Origin: Phycisphaeraceae bacterium
GTDB lineage: Bacteria; Planctomycetota; Phycisphaerae; Phycisphaerales; Zrk34
Direction of reading: 5' to 3'
DNA length: 64,000 nucleotides
Assembly (NCBI GenBank): GCA_028282805.1
Contig: JANQHD010000023.1
Location: 248,001-312,000 of the forward strand
Shown: positions 44,795 through 54,414 of the stretch, in pieces
Layout of the letters: each line of letters begins with the position of its first letter
Position numbering within the stretch: the first letter of the stretch is position 1
Notes under the pieces: model-generated
Told to the model about the DNA's origin: nothing
What the model saw: the letters and a program-made list of their open reading frames with translations, nothing else
The model's database searches: none
Position numbers and translations under genes: made by a program

Positions 44795-47742
44795 ACACCA
44801 CACAACTCATCGAAGGCCTCGAAAACCTGGCGCCGTTCATCGCCGACCTGGCGTTGAAGGGCGGGGCGCTGAGCCTGTTGGGCCTCGCCGTGTACGCCTC
44901 GCTGCGCAAGGCCTCGGCCGCGGTGCGCCACGGAGCGCTGCTGGCGGTGGCGATCGGCATGCTCACGCTGCCGCTGTTGTCGCTCGTGCCGCAGTGGGGT
45001 GTGCTGCCCGCGCCTGCCGAAGCGCAACCGAGGGCCAAGGTTGGGGTAGCAACACCAACACCCGCATCTCCGTCTACGCTCATCGCGACCCGGCCCGTCG
45101 AAGCTGAACTGGTCGTGGCGTCCGCTGACGCCATCAGCACCGCCGACAACACGGAGCCCATCGCGCCACCGGTCAGCGAACCGGCGCGTTCGTTCAGCTG
45201 GCCCCTGGCCGTGGGCACAGCGTGGTTGTTCGGCGTGGTGATGTTCGGTATGGCGATCGTCGCCGGCCACATCGCGGTGCGTTTCGCCCAGCGGCGCTGC
45301 CGGGTCGTGCGCGAAGGGGCGGTGTTCGACGCGCTGCGCCGCGCGTGCGACGAGTACGGCCTGGGTTGGATGCCGCGCCTGCTGCTCAGCGACCGCCACG
45401 CCATGCCCATGACCTGGGGCCTGTGGCGGGCGACCGTGGTGCTGCCGGCCGAGGCCGAGCGGTGGGACGCCGACCGCCTGCGCATCGTCATGCTGCACGA
45501 GCTGGCGCACGTGGGGCGGCGCGACAACGCGGCGCTGTGCATCGCCCATGCGGCGCGGGCGCTGCACTGGTTCAACCCGTTGGTGTGGTGGATCAACCGC
45601 CTCATGGTGCTCGAGCGCGAGCGGGCGTGCGACGATTGCGTGGTCAACGCCGGCCAGCGCCCCGCCGACTACGCCGAGCACCTGTTGCAGATCGCCGCGC
45701 ACTGGCAGGACCGCGCGCCCATGCCGCACGCCGCGATCGCCATGGCCCGCAGGAACCAGCTCGAGGGCCGGCTGGTGGGGATTCTTTCGCCGCGCAACCG
45801 CCGGGCGCTGACGCGCGGCGCGGCGTTGGCCGTGGTGCTCATCGCGCTGGCGATCGTCGTGCCCGTCGGCATCGTGGGTCCGCGTCAAAGCGCCGACGCC
45901 CGGCCGTACGGTTCGACCGAGCCGCAAGGCCCCGAGACGCTCGCCGTGGTCGAGAAGCTCACCGGCGCCTGGGTCATCGACACCCGCCGGTCGGAGAACT
46001 TCGGTCACGTGCGCAGGCTCGTCATCTCCCCCGACGGCTCGATCACCCGCTACGAATGGCCCGACAGCAAAACCCAGGCCGATGCCCAGCGCTTCAACGA
46101 CCGTTACACCCTCGCCGGCTTAGACCAAGTGCACGTCACCGGCCCGTGGGGCGAGCAACAGTTCAAGCTCCGCGTGCACCCCGACGGCCAGCACATGATA
46201 TGGCTGACCACCGACGCAAGGTTCGTCTTCACACGCACCGTGGAAGCCGTACCGCCGGGTTATGTCGGCAGCTGGGATGTAAGCAATGACGACATCATGA
46301 CAATCCACGCGGATGGCATGGTCACGGTGAAATACGGCAACGGCTTTCCGACGATGAACGGCTGGATCAAGGACCCTGAACGCAAGCTGATCACCGGCCC
46401 CGATGGTGATCCGCAACACGCCGGCCCCGGCTACCGCTTTCTGATCATCGGGCCCGATGGCGACCCGCAATACGCCATCGATGCAGTCGGCGACCAGCTG
46501 CGGATCGCGAATCCTAAAAACACCGAAGAGTCTGCCCTGGTGTCCCGCATCACACGGGGGCATGTGCCAGGCGGCGCCTCAGAGAAGGAGCCCCAGCCGT
46601 CCTACGTCGGCGCGTGGCGCCTTGGTGATAAATATATCGTGATGATCGCTCCCAATGGCATCGTCTCGTTCGTCGGTGTGGAGTCGGGCAAGGTCTCAAG
46701 GGGCTTGCTTGAACGCAAAGGCGGCCGAGTACTTCTGACCGACACCGAGGGGAAAACGAATTTTCTCGTCGAGGTGGTCGGTAGCCACATGGAGCTCCAA
46801 CACCCTGAAGATGAAGAAGAAGTTCTGTTCCTGTACCGCGTCAAGCCCGACTCGCGCTATGTCGGTGTGTGGGACAGCGGCTCGATCACCGGCTCGCTCA
46901 GCAAGGATTACACACGCGTTTTCGTCCACCTCAAGGCCAACGCGACCTACACGCTCACCGCCGAGGGCCCCGACGCGAACAAGCCGATCCGTGGCGTCTG
47001 GGACAGCGAAGACAGCGTGCTGAACCTGATCGATTTTGACGACGGGCTTCCGATCACCTCGGCGGTGCTGGTCGATGGACAGCTGCGCTTGTCGTTCAAA
47101 CCCGACGGCCACACCGCGACGCTGCGCCCGATCAAGACAAACGCTTCCGAACTGGTCGACCCGTCCGACCCCTTCGCCGGCGACATGCACCCGATGTACC
47201 GCGTGGATTTAGCTTACGATTCAGAAGACGTTTTCGAGCAAAGGAAGCACGGCGTGATGCTCGACTTGGAAACGGGGCGCACGCTCTCTTTTGAGGATTG
47301 GCAGACCAAGCTGGACGCCGATGCGCGGCAGGCCTACGACTTGCACGTGGTCGAGAACGCGATGCGTCGGCCCCCCGGGGGCAGCCAGCGCTTGATGCAC
47401 TTCCTGGAGGCCAACAGCTTTTCGGAGGCCGGACGCTTGGCCGTGAAGTTCATCGATTCGTTGCGCATGAGCCGATCGACCAGCGCGGGGGCGGGGCATT
47501 CGCACTTCTATGCCGCCGTGCTGACCGATTCCGGATACCTGGCGATCGTGCACAGGGCGCGGCTGAATCAATCCGCGTCCACCTGCCAGTGGTCGCTCGG
47601 GAAGATCACCGACCTGCCCGACGGTTCGATCGCCGTCACGCCGATCAAGCTCGTCAAGCCGAAGCCCGAACCGAACGCGCCGGTCGATGATGCGCCGGGC
47701 GACGCGAGCACGGTCGAGGACGTGAGCCGCGCGGAACGGTAG
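44791..47742 (+). CDS. BlaR1-type M56 membrane metalloprotease with a long repetitive sensor
   Basis: The 983-residue product has the M56 protease part: about four membrane segments and HELAH (residues 236-240), followed by ERERACDDCVV. In BlaR1 the C-terminal sensor is a penicillin-binding domain, but here there is none. Instead residues about 390-780 hold repeated beta units that open YVGSWDVS (about 491), YVGAWRLG (about 603) and YVGVWDSG (about 689), with an earlier relative near 397. The last part (about 810-970) is alpha-beta with an unusual SAGAGHSHFY block. The protein probably senses a different signal and acts with the BlaI-like repressor. GC is lower in the sensor part. Confidence 0.85.
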   Translation: MNTTQLIEGLENLAPFIADLALKGGALSLLGLAVYASLRKASAAVRHGALLAVAIGMLTLPLLSLVPQWGVLPAPAEAQPRAKVGVATPTPASPSTLIATRPVEAELVVASADAISTADNTEPIAPPVSEPARSFSWPLAVGTAWLFGVVMFGMAIVAGHIAVRFAQRRCRVVREGAVFDALRRACDEYGLGWMPRLLLSDRHAMPMTWGLWRATVVLPAEAERWDADRLRIVMLHELAHVGRRDNAALCIAHAARALHWFNPLVWWINRLMVLERERACDDCVVNAGQRPADYAEHLLQIAAHWQDRAPMPHAAIAMARRNQLEGRLVGILSPRNRRALTRGAALAVVLIALAIVVPVGIVGPRQSADARPYGSTEPQGPETLAVVEKLTGAWVIDTRRSENFGHVRRLVISPDGSITRYEWPDSKTQADAQRFNDRYTLAGLDQVHVTGPWGEQQFKLRVHPDGQHMIWLTTDARFVFTRTVEAVPPGYVGSWDVSNDDIMTIHADGMVTVKYGNGFPTMNGWIKDPERKLITGPDGDPQHAGPGYRFLIIGPDGDPQYAIDAVGDQLRIANPKNTEESALVSRITRGHVPGGASEKEPQPSYVGAWRLGDKYIVMIAPNGIVSFVGVESGKVSRGLLERKGGRVLLTDTEGKTNFLVEVVGSHMELQHPEDEEEVLFLYRVKPDSRYVGVWDSGSITGSLSKDYTRVFVHLKANATYTLTAEGPDANKPIRGVWDSEDSVLNLIDFDDGLPITSAVLVDGQLRLSFKPDGHTATLRPIKTNASELVDPSDPFAGDMHPMYRVDLAYDSEDVFEQRKHGVMLDLETGRTLSFEDWQTKLDADARQAYDLHVVENAMRRPPGGSQRLMHFLEANSFSEAGRLAVKFIDSLRMSRSTSAGAGHSHFYAAVLTDSGYLAIVHRARLNQSASTCQWSLGKITDLPDGSIAVTPIKLVKPKPEPNAPVDDAPGDASTVEDVSRAER

Positions 47743-47744
47743 CC

Positions 47745-50084
47745 TCATCGTCGCCGGCCGCGGTGCTTGTTTTTGTTGTGCTTGGGGCGTCGGCCGCCCT
47801 TGTGTTTGGGCGCGAACTTGTCTTCGCGCGGCTGGCCCTTGCGGTGGCGGAAGCGTTCGTCCTCGACGATCCGCAGGTCCATCTCACGGCGCGACAGGTC
47901 GACCTTCTCTACCCGCACCTTGACCGTGTGGCCGATGTTCAGCACCCGCCCGCTGCGCTGGGCGGTCATCGCGCCGGTGGCGTTGTTCAGCCGCCACATC
48001 TCCGCCGGCGCGCCCGGCAGGTTGTCGCAGCGGATCAGGCCCTCGACGAGGTACTTGTCGATCTGCACGTAGACGCCGAACGACGTGACGCCGGTGACCG
48101 TGCCTTCGAACGTCTCGCCGACGTGCTGTTCCATGAGTTGCAGCACGAGCAGGTTGCGCAGCTCGCGCTCGGCGGCCTCGGCGTTGCGCTCGGTGGTCGA
48201 GCAGTGCTTTGCCGCAGTGGTCAGCGCGTCTTCGTTCGGGCAGCGGTCGTCCTCCAGCAGCGCCTTGCCGAGCTTCTTGCGCTCAGCGTTCTTGGTGGGC
48301 AGCTCGCCGGCCGGGCCGACTCTTTCCAGCAGCGCCTCGACCGCGCGGTGGGCGGTGAGGTCGGTGTACCGGCGGATGGGCGAGGTGAAGTGCAGGTAGT
48401 GCTCGCTGGCCAGCGCGAAGTGGCCGATCAGCTGCGGCGCGTACTCGGCGCGGGTGAGCGTCTTGAGCACGGCGATGTGCACGGCCTTGGCCGCGGGCTT
48501 GCCGCGCGTCGCGTCGAGCAGGGCCTGCAACTCGGCGCGCGTCGGGTTCGAGGGGATGTTGTAACCCGCCACGCGCGCGAACCGCCGCAGCTCGCCGGTC
48601 TCGTGCGCGCCGGGGTCGGGGTGGATGCGCCGGATCACCGGCACGTCGAGGTCCGCGAACGCCCGCGCCACCGCCTCGTTGGCCTCGACCATGAACATCT
48701 CGATCACCCGGTGCGTGAACGCGTCGTCTTCCGGGTGCGCGTCGATCACCCGGCCGTCCGAATCGAACACCAGCTCCACCTCGGGCAGGTCGAGCACGAT
48801 CATGCCTTCCTTGAACCGGCGCTTGCGGATCGTGCGGGCCAGCTCGTCCATCATGCCCAACGCCTGCCGCAGTTCGTCGGAGTACGCGTTGTCTTCGACG
48901 GCATTTTTGGTCGCCTCTTTCTCATCGCCGTCGATCAGCGCCTGCGCTTCGAGGTAGGTCAGGCGGAAGTCGCTCTTGATGACGCTGTTGGCGAAGCGTG
49001 CGGCAAGGGGTTTGCCGGCCTTGTCGTAGGTGATGAACACGCTCTTGGCCAAACGCGGCACGCCGGGCTGGAGCGAGCAGATGCCGTTGGACAAAACCTC
49101 GGGCAGCATCGGCAGCACGAGGCGGGGCAGGTACACGCTATTGCCGCGCGAAAGGGCCTCGTCGTCGAGCGTCGATCCGGGCCGCACGAAAGTCGCGACG
49201 TCGGCGATGTGAATCCCCAACTCCCACTGGTCGCCGTCACGATTGATGCTGATCGCGTCGTCGAAGTCCTTGGCGTCGGGCGGGTCGATGGTCAGCGTGA
49301 ACGTGTCGCGTAAGTCGGTGCGGTCGGTGAAGTAATCTTCAGTGTTCTCGTTGTAGTCGCGCACGGCGTCGCGGGCTTCGGCCAGCGCGTCTTCGGGCAG
49401 CTTCTCCGACAGGTCATAGGCCCGGATCACGCCGAGCGTTTCGACGTTCGGCGCACCCGCTTCACCGAGCACCTCGGTAATCACGCCCTCGGCCATGAAG
49501 TGGCCCTCGGGGTAACGCGTCAGCTCGACGACGACCTTGTCGCCTTGCTTGGCGTTCTTGCTCGACGCGTCGCGGACGACGATGGGCTCGGTGAACAGCC
49601 GGCCGTCGGGGAAGACGAGCCAGTTGCCGCCTTTTTTTGCCAGCGCGCCGACGAAGTTGGTCTGCCCGCGTTGGAGGATTTCGACGATGCGCGCCGTCGG
49701 CCCGCCCTTGCCGGTGCGGTTGCGCCGGCCGGAGCGCACGACCTCGGCCCGCACGCGGTCGCCGGTCAGCGCGTCGAGGGTGTCGCGCGGCGAGACGAAC
49801 AGGTCGCCGTGGCTGGAGGCGGTGTCGGGGATGATGAACCCGAAGCCGCGCTCGTGGCGCTTGAACTTGCCGACGACCTCGTTGCCGAGGGGGGGTAGGG
49901 TGACGGTGTCGTTGACGCCGACGATGACCTGGCCGGCGTCGACCATCTCGTGGATGGCGGCGGCGAAGGCGGCATAATCGTCGTCGCCGACGCCGATCGC
50001 CTCGGCCAATTCGCGTGCGGCTTGCGGGCGGTAAGCCTGGTGGCCGACGTGCTGGAGGATGCGCTGCTTGAGGTAGTGGGACAT
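47745..50084 (-). CDS. rnr: ribonuclease R
   Basis: This 779-residue protein has an N-terminal winged helix (RPQAARELAEAIGV), two cold-shock domains, the RNB catalytic core with DPPDAKDFDDAI (metal Asp cluster about residue 260), and a C-terminal S1 domain (GTVTGVTSFGVYVQIDKYL). The Lys/Arg/His-rich tail (KHKGGRRPKHNKNK) is typical. It degrades structured RNA 3' to 5'. The stop codon lies two bases from the convergent BlaR-like gene. The start is set by the conserved N-terminus, with no clear Shine-Dalgarno site. Confidence 0.96.
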   Translation of the reverse strand: MSHYLKQRILQHVGHQAYRPQAARELAEAIGVGDDDYAAFAAAIHEMVDAGQVIVGVNDTVTLPPLGNEVVGKFKRHERGFGFIIPDTASSHGDLFVSPRDTLDALTGDRVRAEVVRSGRRNRTGKGGPTARIVEILQRGQTNFVGALAKKGGNWLVFPDGRLFTEPIVVRDASSKNAKQGDKVVVELTRYPEGHFMAEGVITEVLGEAGAPNVETLGVIRAYDLSEKLPEDALAEARDAVRDYNENTEDYFTDRTDLRDTFTLTIDPPDAKDFDDAISINRDGDQWELGIHIADVATFVRPGSTLDDEALSRGNSVYLPRLVLPMLPEVLSNGICSLQPGVPRLAKSVFITYDKAGKPLAARFANSVIKSDFRLTYLEAQALIDGDEKEATKNAVEDNAYSDELRQALGMMDELARTIRKRRFKEGMIVLDLPEVELVFDSDGRVIDAHPEDDAFTHRVIEMFMVEANEAVARAFADLDVPVIRRIHPDPGAHETGELRRFARVAGYNIPSNPTRAELQALLDATRGKPAAKAVHIAVLKTLTRAEYAPQLIGHFALASEHYLHFTSPIRRYTDLTAHRAVEALLERVGPAGELPTKNAERKKLGKALLEDDRCPNEDALTTAAKHCSTTERNAEAAERELRNLLVLQLMEQHVGETFEGTVTGVTSFGVYVQIDKYLVEGLIRCDNLPGAPAEMWRLNNATGAMTAQRSGRVLNIGHTVKVRVEKVDLSRREMDLRIVEDERFRHRKGQPREDKFAPKHKGGRRPKHNKNKHRGRRR

Positions 50085-50145
50085 GCGGGCCCTGTGCTTT
50101 CCGTAAAAGCGGGCATCTTAGCGGGAATGTGGCGTGGGGACATTT

Positions 50146-50847
50146 CTACTGTGGATCGCGCCACTTCTTCCAATCGAGGCCTGTCACCTCGATGCGGCGG
50201 TCGAGCTGGCCGTTCCACTCGACGGTCAGGCCGTGCGCTTCGAGCGTCTGGCGGACCTTCCCGCCGATGGCGAGCGCATCGTTCTCGTCGCCGCCGACGG
50301 TGCCGTAGGCGAGGCAGAAGCTGCCGTCTAGTTCGGCGCTTTCGGTATCCTGCTGGTGGTAGAAGGTGTAGCCGATGGGGTCGGTGTGCTTGGCGAACTC
50401 GGCGATCTCGTCGCCCATCTCCGCGAGGCCACAGTTCTGGCAGCAGGTGAAGTTCTGTCGCGCGACGATGCCTTGCTGCTGCAGCGCGGCGAAGGCCTGG
50501 TCGAGCTTGTCGCAGTCGGTCGGTCGGCCCCACGCCTGCTGCGCCTCGTAGTGCTCGGTCAACAGGCGGTCGGTGATCTCGGCGACGCGCTGCTCGGTGA
50601 CCCGGTCGGGGTAGTCGTCTTGCATGGCCTCGGTCACCATCTCCACGATCTGGTCGCGCGTGTCGAAGCCCATGCGCACGTAACGTCCGGCCCAGTCGGC
50701 GATTTCATCTTGGACCTGCTCGTCGGTCGCCGGCGGTTGGTTGGCGGGGCGTGGTTGTTCGGCCTTGCGCATGTACAGCTTGGCGAGCACCACGCCGATT
50801 ACGCCTCCGATGATGGCGAGCAGAACGATCCACAGGCTTTCGGGCAT
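50146..50847 (-). CDS. membrane-anchored DUF6891-like protein
   Basis: This 233-residue protein has an N-terminal membrane helix (residues 5-24). The cytoplasmic part ends in a domain with VARQNFTCCQNCGLAEM and IGYTFYHQQDTES, blocks that match, from memory, the DUF6891 family; the two Cys pairs could bind zinc. AAGGGGG lies 7 bases before the ATG. It stands alone between ldh and rnr. No function is known for the family. Confidence 0.7.
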   Translation of the reverse strand: MPESLWIVLLAIIGGVIGVVLAKLYMRKAEQPRPANQPPATDEQVQDEIADWAGRYVRMGFDTRDQIVEMVTEAMQDDYPDRVTEQRVAEITDRLLTEHYEAQQAWGRPTDCDKLDQAFAALQQQGIVARQNFTCCQNCGLAEMGDEIAEFAKHTDPIGYTFYHQQDTESAELDGSFCLAYGTVGGDENDALAIGGKVRQTLEAHGLTVEWNGQLDRRIEVTGLDWKKWRDPQ

Positions 50848-50889
50848 CGCGTTACCCCCTTATTTCACGCGCTCCCCTTCGGGTCGCGG

Positions 50890-51939
50890 CTAAACTTTGT
50901 TCGCGGCGGCGGCCACGCGTTCGTCGGCGATCTGCTGGGCGATGGCGGCGGGCGTTTCGCCCTCGGCTTCGGCACGTTCGAGCACCTCGTCGAGGCTGTC
51001 GCCGATCGCGTCGAGGCGGGCGTCGAGCTCGGCCTGGGTTTCGGAGAGGATCTCCAGCACGTACAGGCGGATCAGGCCGCCGGCGTTGAGCAGGTAGTCG
51101 GGCGCATAGACGATGCCGCGCTTGAGCAAAGCCTGGGCGTCGGTGACCTCGTCGAGCAGTTGGTTGTTCGCGCCGCCGGCGATGGCCTTGCAGTTGAGGT
51201 TCGGGATGGTCTGCGGGTTGAGCCCGCCGCCGAGCGCACAGGGGGCGAACACATCGCAGTCGGCCTGGTGGATGACGGCCGGCTCGGTGACCGTGGCGTC
51301 GAACTTGTCGCGCGCGTAATCGCAGGCGCTTTGGTTGACGTCGGCGACGATCAGCTTCGCGCCGCGCGCGTGGAGCATGTCGGCTAAGTGCATGCCGACC
51401 GAGCCCACGCCTTGGATGGCAACGGTCAACCCGTCGAGGCTGTCGCCGCCGAGGGCGCGGCGGGCGATGCGCTCGATGCCGATGCGCACGCCGTGCGCGG
51501 TGGAGACGCCCGGGTCGCCCGATGCGCTCGACGTGCCCACGCGGTGGGCGGTGCGCTCGGCGACGATGTCGATGTCCTTGCAGTTGATGCCCGCGTCTTC
51601 CGCGGCGATGTACGCGCCGTCGAGGCGCTCGACCATCTCACCCAGCGCCAGCATCATGTCGCGCGACTTGCCTTTGGTGTGGTCGCCGATGACCACGGCC
51701 TTGCCCCCGCCCAGCGGCAGGCCGCTGATCGCGGCCTTGCGGGTCATTGCCCAGGCCAACCGCAGCACGTCGAACTCGGCTGCGGCCTCGTCGACGTACG
51801 GATGCATCCGCACGCCGCCAAGCGACGGGCCGAGCGCGGTGGAGTGAACGGCGATGATCGCGTGCAGGCCGGTGCAGTGGTCCGTGCCGACGACGACCTG
51901 TTCGAAGTGGTCGACGCTACGTTTTTCGATCTGGAGCAT
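50890..51939 (-). CDS. ldh: leucine dehydrogenase (Glu/Leu/Phe/Val dehydrogenase family)
   Basis: This 349-residue protein is the length of bacterial leucine dehydrogenase. Landmarks are GPSLGGVRMHPY, the catalytic Lys in GLPLGGGKAVV, AAEDAGINCKDID, and a Rossmann motif IQGVGSVGMHLA. It oxidatively deaminates leucine or valine to the keto acid, using NAD. It has TATCCT 8 bases before the ATG, so a leaderless mRNA is inferred. Its neighbours do not form a leucine-catabolic set. Confidence 0.9.
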   Translation of the reverse strand: MLQIEKRSVDHFEQVVVGTDHCTGLHAIIAVHSTALGPSLGGVRMHPYVDEAAAEFDVLRLAWAMTRKAAISGLPLGGGKAVVIGDHTKGKSRDMMLALGEMVERLDGAYIAAEDAGINCKDIDIVAERTAHRVGTSSASGDPGVSTAHGVRIGIERIARRALGGDSLDGLTVAIQGVGSVGMHLADMLHARGAKLIVADVNQSACDYARDKFDATVTEPAVIHQADCDVFAPCALGGGLNPQTIPNLNCKAIAGGANNQLLDEVTDAQALLKRGIVYAPDYLLNAGGLIRLYVLEILSETQAELDARLDAIGDSLDEVLERAEAEGETPAAIAQQIADERVAAAANKV

Positions 51940-51947
51940 GGCCGAAT

Positions 51948-51953
51948 AGGATA
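51948..51953 (-). promoter_or_regulatory. -10 element TATCCT, 8 nt before ldh
   Basis: TATCCT on the minus strand, followed by eight bases and ATG at 51939. It lies in the short gap after the transferase gene, so ldh can be transcribed independently. Confidence 0.5.
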
Positions 51954-51965
51954 CCGCTCAGCCGG

Positions 51966-53270
51966 TCAGTCCGCACCCTCGGCCCCGGATTCTGCCTTGT
52001 CCTCGTCGAACCGCTTGGGCTTGGCGATGTACTTGTCCTTCTCGTCCTCGGGCAGCGAGTCGATGAACTGCTTGTGGCCGATCTTGTAGGCCATGACGGT
52101 GATGAACGCGAAGACGACGAGGAAGACCGCCGCGACGAACCGCATGCGGACGAACACCAGCGAGCAACCGACGGCGGCGAACCCGAACGCCATGAAGTAC
52201 AGCAGCACGACCGACTGCTTGACGGTGAGCCCGGAGCGGATGAGCTGGTGGTGCAGGTGCTGGTTGTCGGGCGCGAACAGCCCCTGGCCGCGCATCTTCC
52301 GGCGGACCAGGGCCAGGGCGGTGTCGAGGATGGGCAGGGCGAAGACCATCAGCCCGGCCATGACCAGCGCCGCGTCGCCCTTCTCGGCGAACAGCAGCAC
52401 GTTGGTGATGCACAGGTAGCCCAGCAGCATCGACCCCGCGTCGCCCATGAAGATCGTGGCGGGGTTGAAGTTCCACGGCAAGAAGCCCAACACCGCGCCG
52501 AGCAAGGCGAGGCAGGTCACCACGCGCACCGGGTCGAAGTCGACGGAGTACGCCCCGCCGGCGTACAGGCCCATGGCCAGCGCTACGGAGATGAACGTGA
52601 AGCCCAACGCGACGATCGAGGTCACGCCGGTGGCCAGGCCGTCGAGCCCGTCGAGCAGGTTGGCCGCGTTGCACCCGCCGAGCACGAGGAACGCGACGGT
52701 CGCGGCCCCGAGCCAGTAGGTGATCTGGGCGTAGCCGGGCAGGGTCGAAGGGTCGATCGAGGAGATGGAGAAGACCGCGCGGATCATGCCGTCGACCAGG
52801 TTCACGCCGATGGGCTTGCCGAGGAAGGGGGTGACCAGGAACGCGGCGGCGAACAGCTGGAAGCCGACCTTCACGCGCGGGCTGAGGTTCATCACGTCGT
52901 CGGCGAGCCCGGCGATGGTGATGATCGCCGCGCCGGCGATGATGCTCAACGGGAACTGCACGATGCCCGAGTTGTTGTGCGGGTCGACCTTGAAGCAGAC
53001 GATCACGCCCACCAGCCAGCCGAGGAACACGGCCAGCCCCCCGAGGTACGCCACCGGCTCGGCGTGCGCCTTGCGCTTCTGGTCGGGCCAGTCGACGATG
53101 CCGTTGGCCAGCGCCACGCGGCGCATGATCGGCGTGGCGATCAGCGCCACGCAGAACGCCACGAAGAACACCTCCATGTAGGGCGAGAGCACCTCGGTGG
53201 CGGTAAAGGTCTTCGCCGCCTCGGCCGCCTCGGCGGGGTCGGCGGTCGCGATGGTCAGTAGCTCAGGCAT
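51966..53270 (-). CDS. WecA/TagO-type undecaprenyl-phosphate sugar-phosphate transferase
   Basis: This 434-residue protein has about 11 membrane segments. Signature loops are GLADDVMNLSPRVK, NAANLLDGLDGLATG, FMGDAGSMLLGY and DNQHLHHQLIRSG, as in the GT4-type (MraY/WecA) family. It links an N-acetyl sugar phosphate to undecaprenyl phosphate and starts a cell-surface glycan. MraY is less likely because the C-terminal loop has the HxHHQL of WecA/TagO. It overlaps the epimerase by 8 bases, and probably forms an operon with it. Confidence 0.9.
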   Translation of the reverse strand: MPELLTIATADPAEAAEAAKTFTATEVLSPYMEVFFVAFCVALIATPIMRRVALANGIVDWPDQKRKAHAEPVAYLGGLAVFLGWLVGVIVCFKVDPHNNSGIVQFPLSIIAGAAIITIAGLADDVMNLSPRVKVGFQLFAAAFLVTPFLGKPIGVNLVDGMIRAVFSISSIDPSTLPGYAQITYWLGAATVAFLVLGGCNAANLLDGLDGLATGVTSIVALGFTFISVALAMGLYAGGAYSVDFDPVRVVTCLALLGAVLGFLPWNFNPATIFMGDAGSMLLGYLCITNVLLFAEKGDAALVMAGLMVFALPILDTALALVRRKMRGQGLFAPDNQHLHHQLIRSGLTVKQSVVLLYFMAFGFAAVGCSLVFVRMRFVAAVFLVVFAFITVMAYKIGHKQFIDSLPEDEKDKYIAKPKRFDEDKAESGAEGAD

Positions 53271-54255
53271 GGCCCGCTTCGTTTGATGCGAACGGGGCGC
53301 CGCGGCGCCTCAGTTCGATCAGCTCCTTGAGGATCGCGTCCAGTTTCTTCGTCGGCTCGAAGCCGATCGCCCGACGCACACGCGTCAGGTCCGGCACACG
53401 GCGCTGGAGGTCGTCGAACCGTGTGGCGTAAGCTCGCTCGTACGGCACGAACCGCTTGCCCCCTGTCGAGCCAGTCAGCCCGATCACCCGGTCGGCCAGC
53501 TGTTCGATGCTCACTTCCTCGTCGCTGCCCAGGTTGAACACCCGGCCGTGACACCCCGGCTCGGCCAACAACCGCGGCAACGCGCCCACCACGTCGCGGA
53601 CGTGGCAGAAGCACCGCGATTGGCTGCCGTCGCCGTATACGTCTATCGGCTCATTCGCCAACGCTTTTTCGATGAAACGCGGGATCACCATGCCGTATTG
53701 CCCGACCTGCCGGGGGCCGACGGTGTTGAACAGCCGCACCACCACCGCGGGCAGCCCGTCGAACCCGTGGTGCGCCAGCGCCAGGTGCTCGTCGAGCGCC
53801 TTGGCCATCGCGTACGACCACCGGCTGAACACCGTCGCGCCGTAGGCCACGTCGTCGTCTTCGCCGAACGGCACGCGGTCGGACTTGCCGTACACCTCGC
53901 TGGAGCTGGTCAGCAGCGTGGGGATGTGCCGATCCGCGGCGGCGCGGAACACGCGCACCGCCTCCATCACGTTGTTTTCGATCGATTTCACCGGCTCGTC
54001 GACGATCAGCTTCACGCCCACCGCCGCGGCGAGGTGGTACACCTGGTCGACCCCGTCGGCCCACGAGCCGTCGGCCGGCAGGTCCGCAACCGCGCATTCG
54101 GTGAAGGTCAGCCGGTCATCGGGCAGGGCGGCGAGGTTCTCCCGCCGGCCGGTCGACAGGTCGTCGATCACACGCACACGGTGGCCTTGGGCGACCAGGT
54201 GCTCGGCGAGGTGCGATCCAACGAATCCGGCGCCGCCGGTGATGACGATGTTCAT
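53263..54255 (-). CDS. NAD-dependent sugar epimerase/dehydratase
   Basis: The 330-residue product is an extended SDR: the NAD site GGAGFVGSHLAEHL, the catalytic SSSEVYG and YAMAK, and later VRLFNTVGPRQ and a nucleotide-sugar block (VYGDGSQSRCFCHVRDV). This fits UDP-glucuronate decarboxylase or UDP-glucose 4-epimerase; the Cys-rich block is as in the decarboxylase. Start at ATG 54255 because the family opening NIVITGG follows it. It is upstream of the WecA-like gene and overlaps it by 8 bases. A structured leader is described separately. Confidence 0.9.
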   Translation of the reverse strand: MNIVITGGAGFVGSHLAEHLVAQGHRVRVIDDLSTGRRENLAALPDDRLTFTECAVADLPADGSWADGVDQVYHLAAAVGVKLIVDEPVKSIENNVMEAVRVFRAAADRHIPTLLTSSSEVYGKSDRVPFGEDDDVAYGATVFSRWSYAMAKALDEHLALAHHGFDGLPAVVVRLFNTVGPRQVGQYGMVIPRFIEKALANEPIDVYGDGSQSRCFCHVRDVVGALPRLLAEPGCHGRVFNLGSDEEVSIEQLADRVIGLTGSTGGKRFVPYERAYATRFDDLQRRVPDLTRVRRAIGFEPTKKLDAILKELIELRRRGAPFASNEAGHA

Positions 54256-54277
54256 GACGTGCACTTACCTCGTCCCC

Positions 54278-54311
54278 GGCCCTCGATCACGCGAGAGGGC
54301 CAAACAGTATA
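54278..54311 (-). promoter_or_regulatory. promoter box and leader hairpin of the epimerase operon
   Basis: TATACT (54306-54311, minus strand) is followed by a leader with a perfect 7-bp stem GGCCCTC / GAGGGCC (54278-54301). It is about 20 bases from the ATG. It may be a leader element or an attenuator-like structure. Confidence 0.4.
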
Positions 54312-54351
54312 CCCCGCCCGGTGCAAAGGTGTTCGGTTGGTTGGCGGTTAG

Positions 54352-54383
54352 AAAAAAGCCCCGCTCGCACGCGAGCGGGGCTT
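54352..54383 (-). terminator. terminator after the Skp-like gene
   Basis: A perfect 12-bp stem with AAGCCCCGCTCG pairing with CGAGCGGGGCTT and a run of T on the minus strand. It lies 30 bases after the Skp-like stop codon. Confidence 0.9.
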
Positions 54384-54414
54384 GGGTTGGTGTTCCTATC
54401 GGACGTCCGACGGA

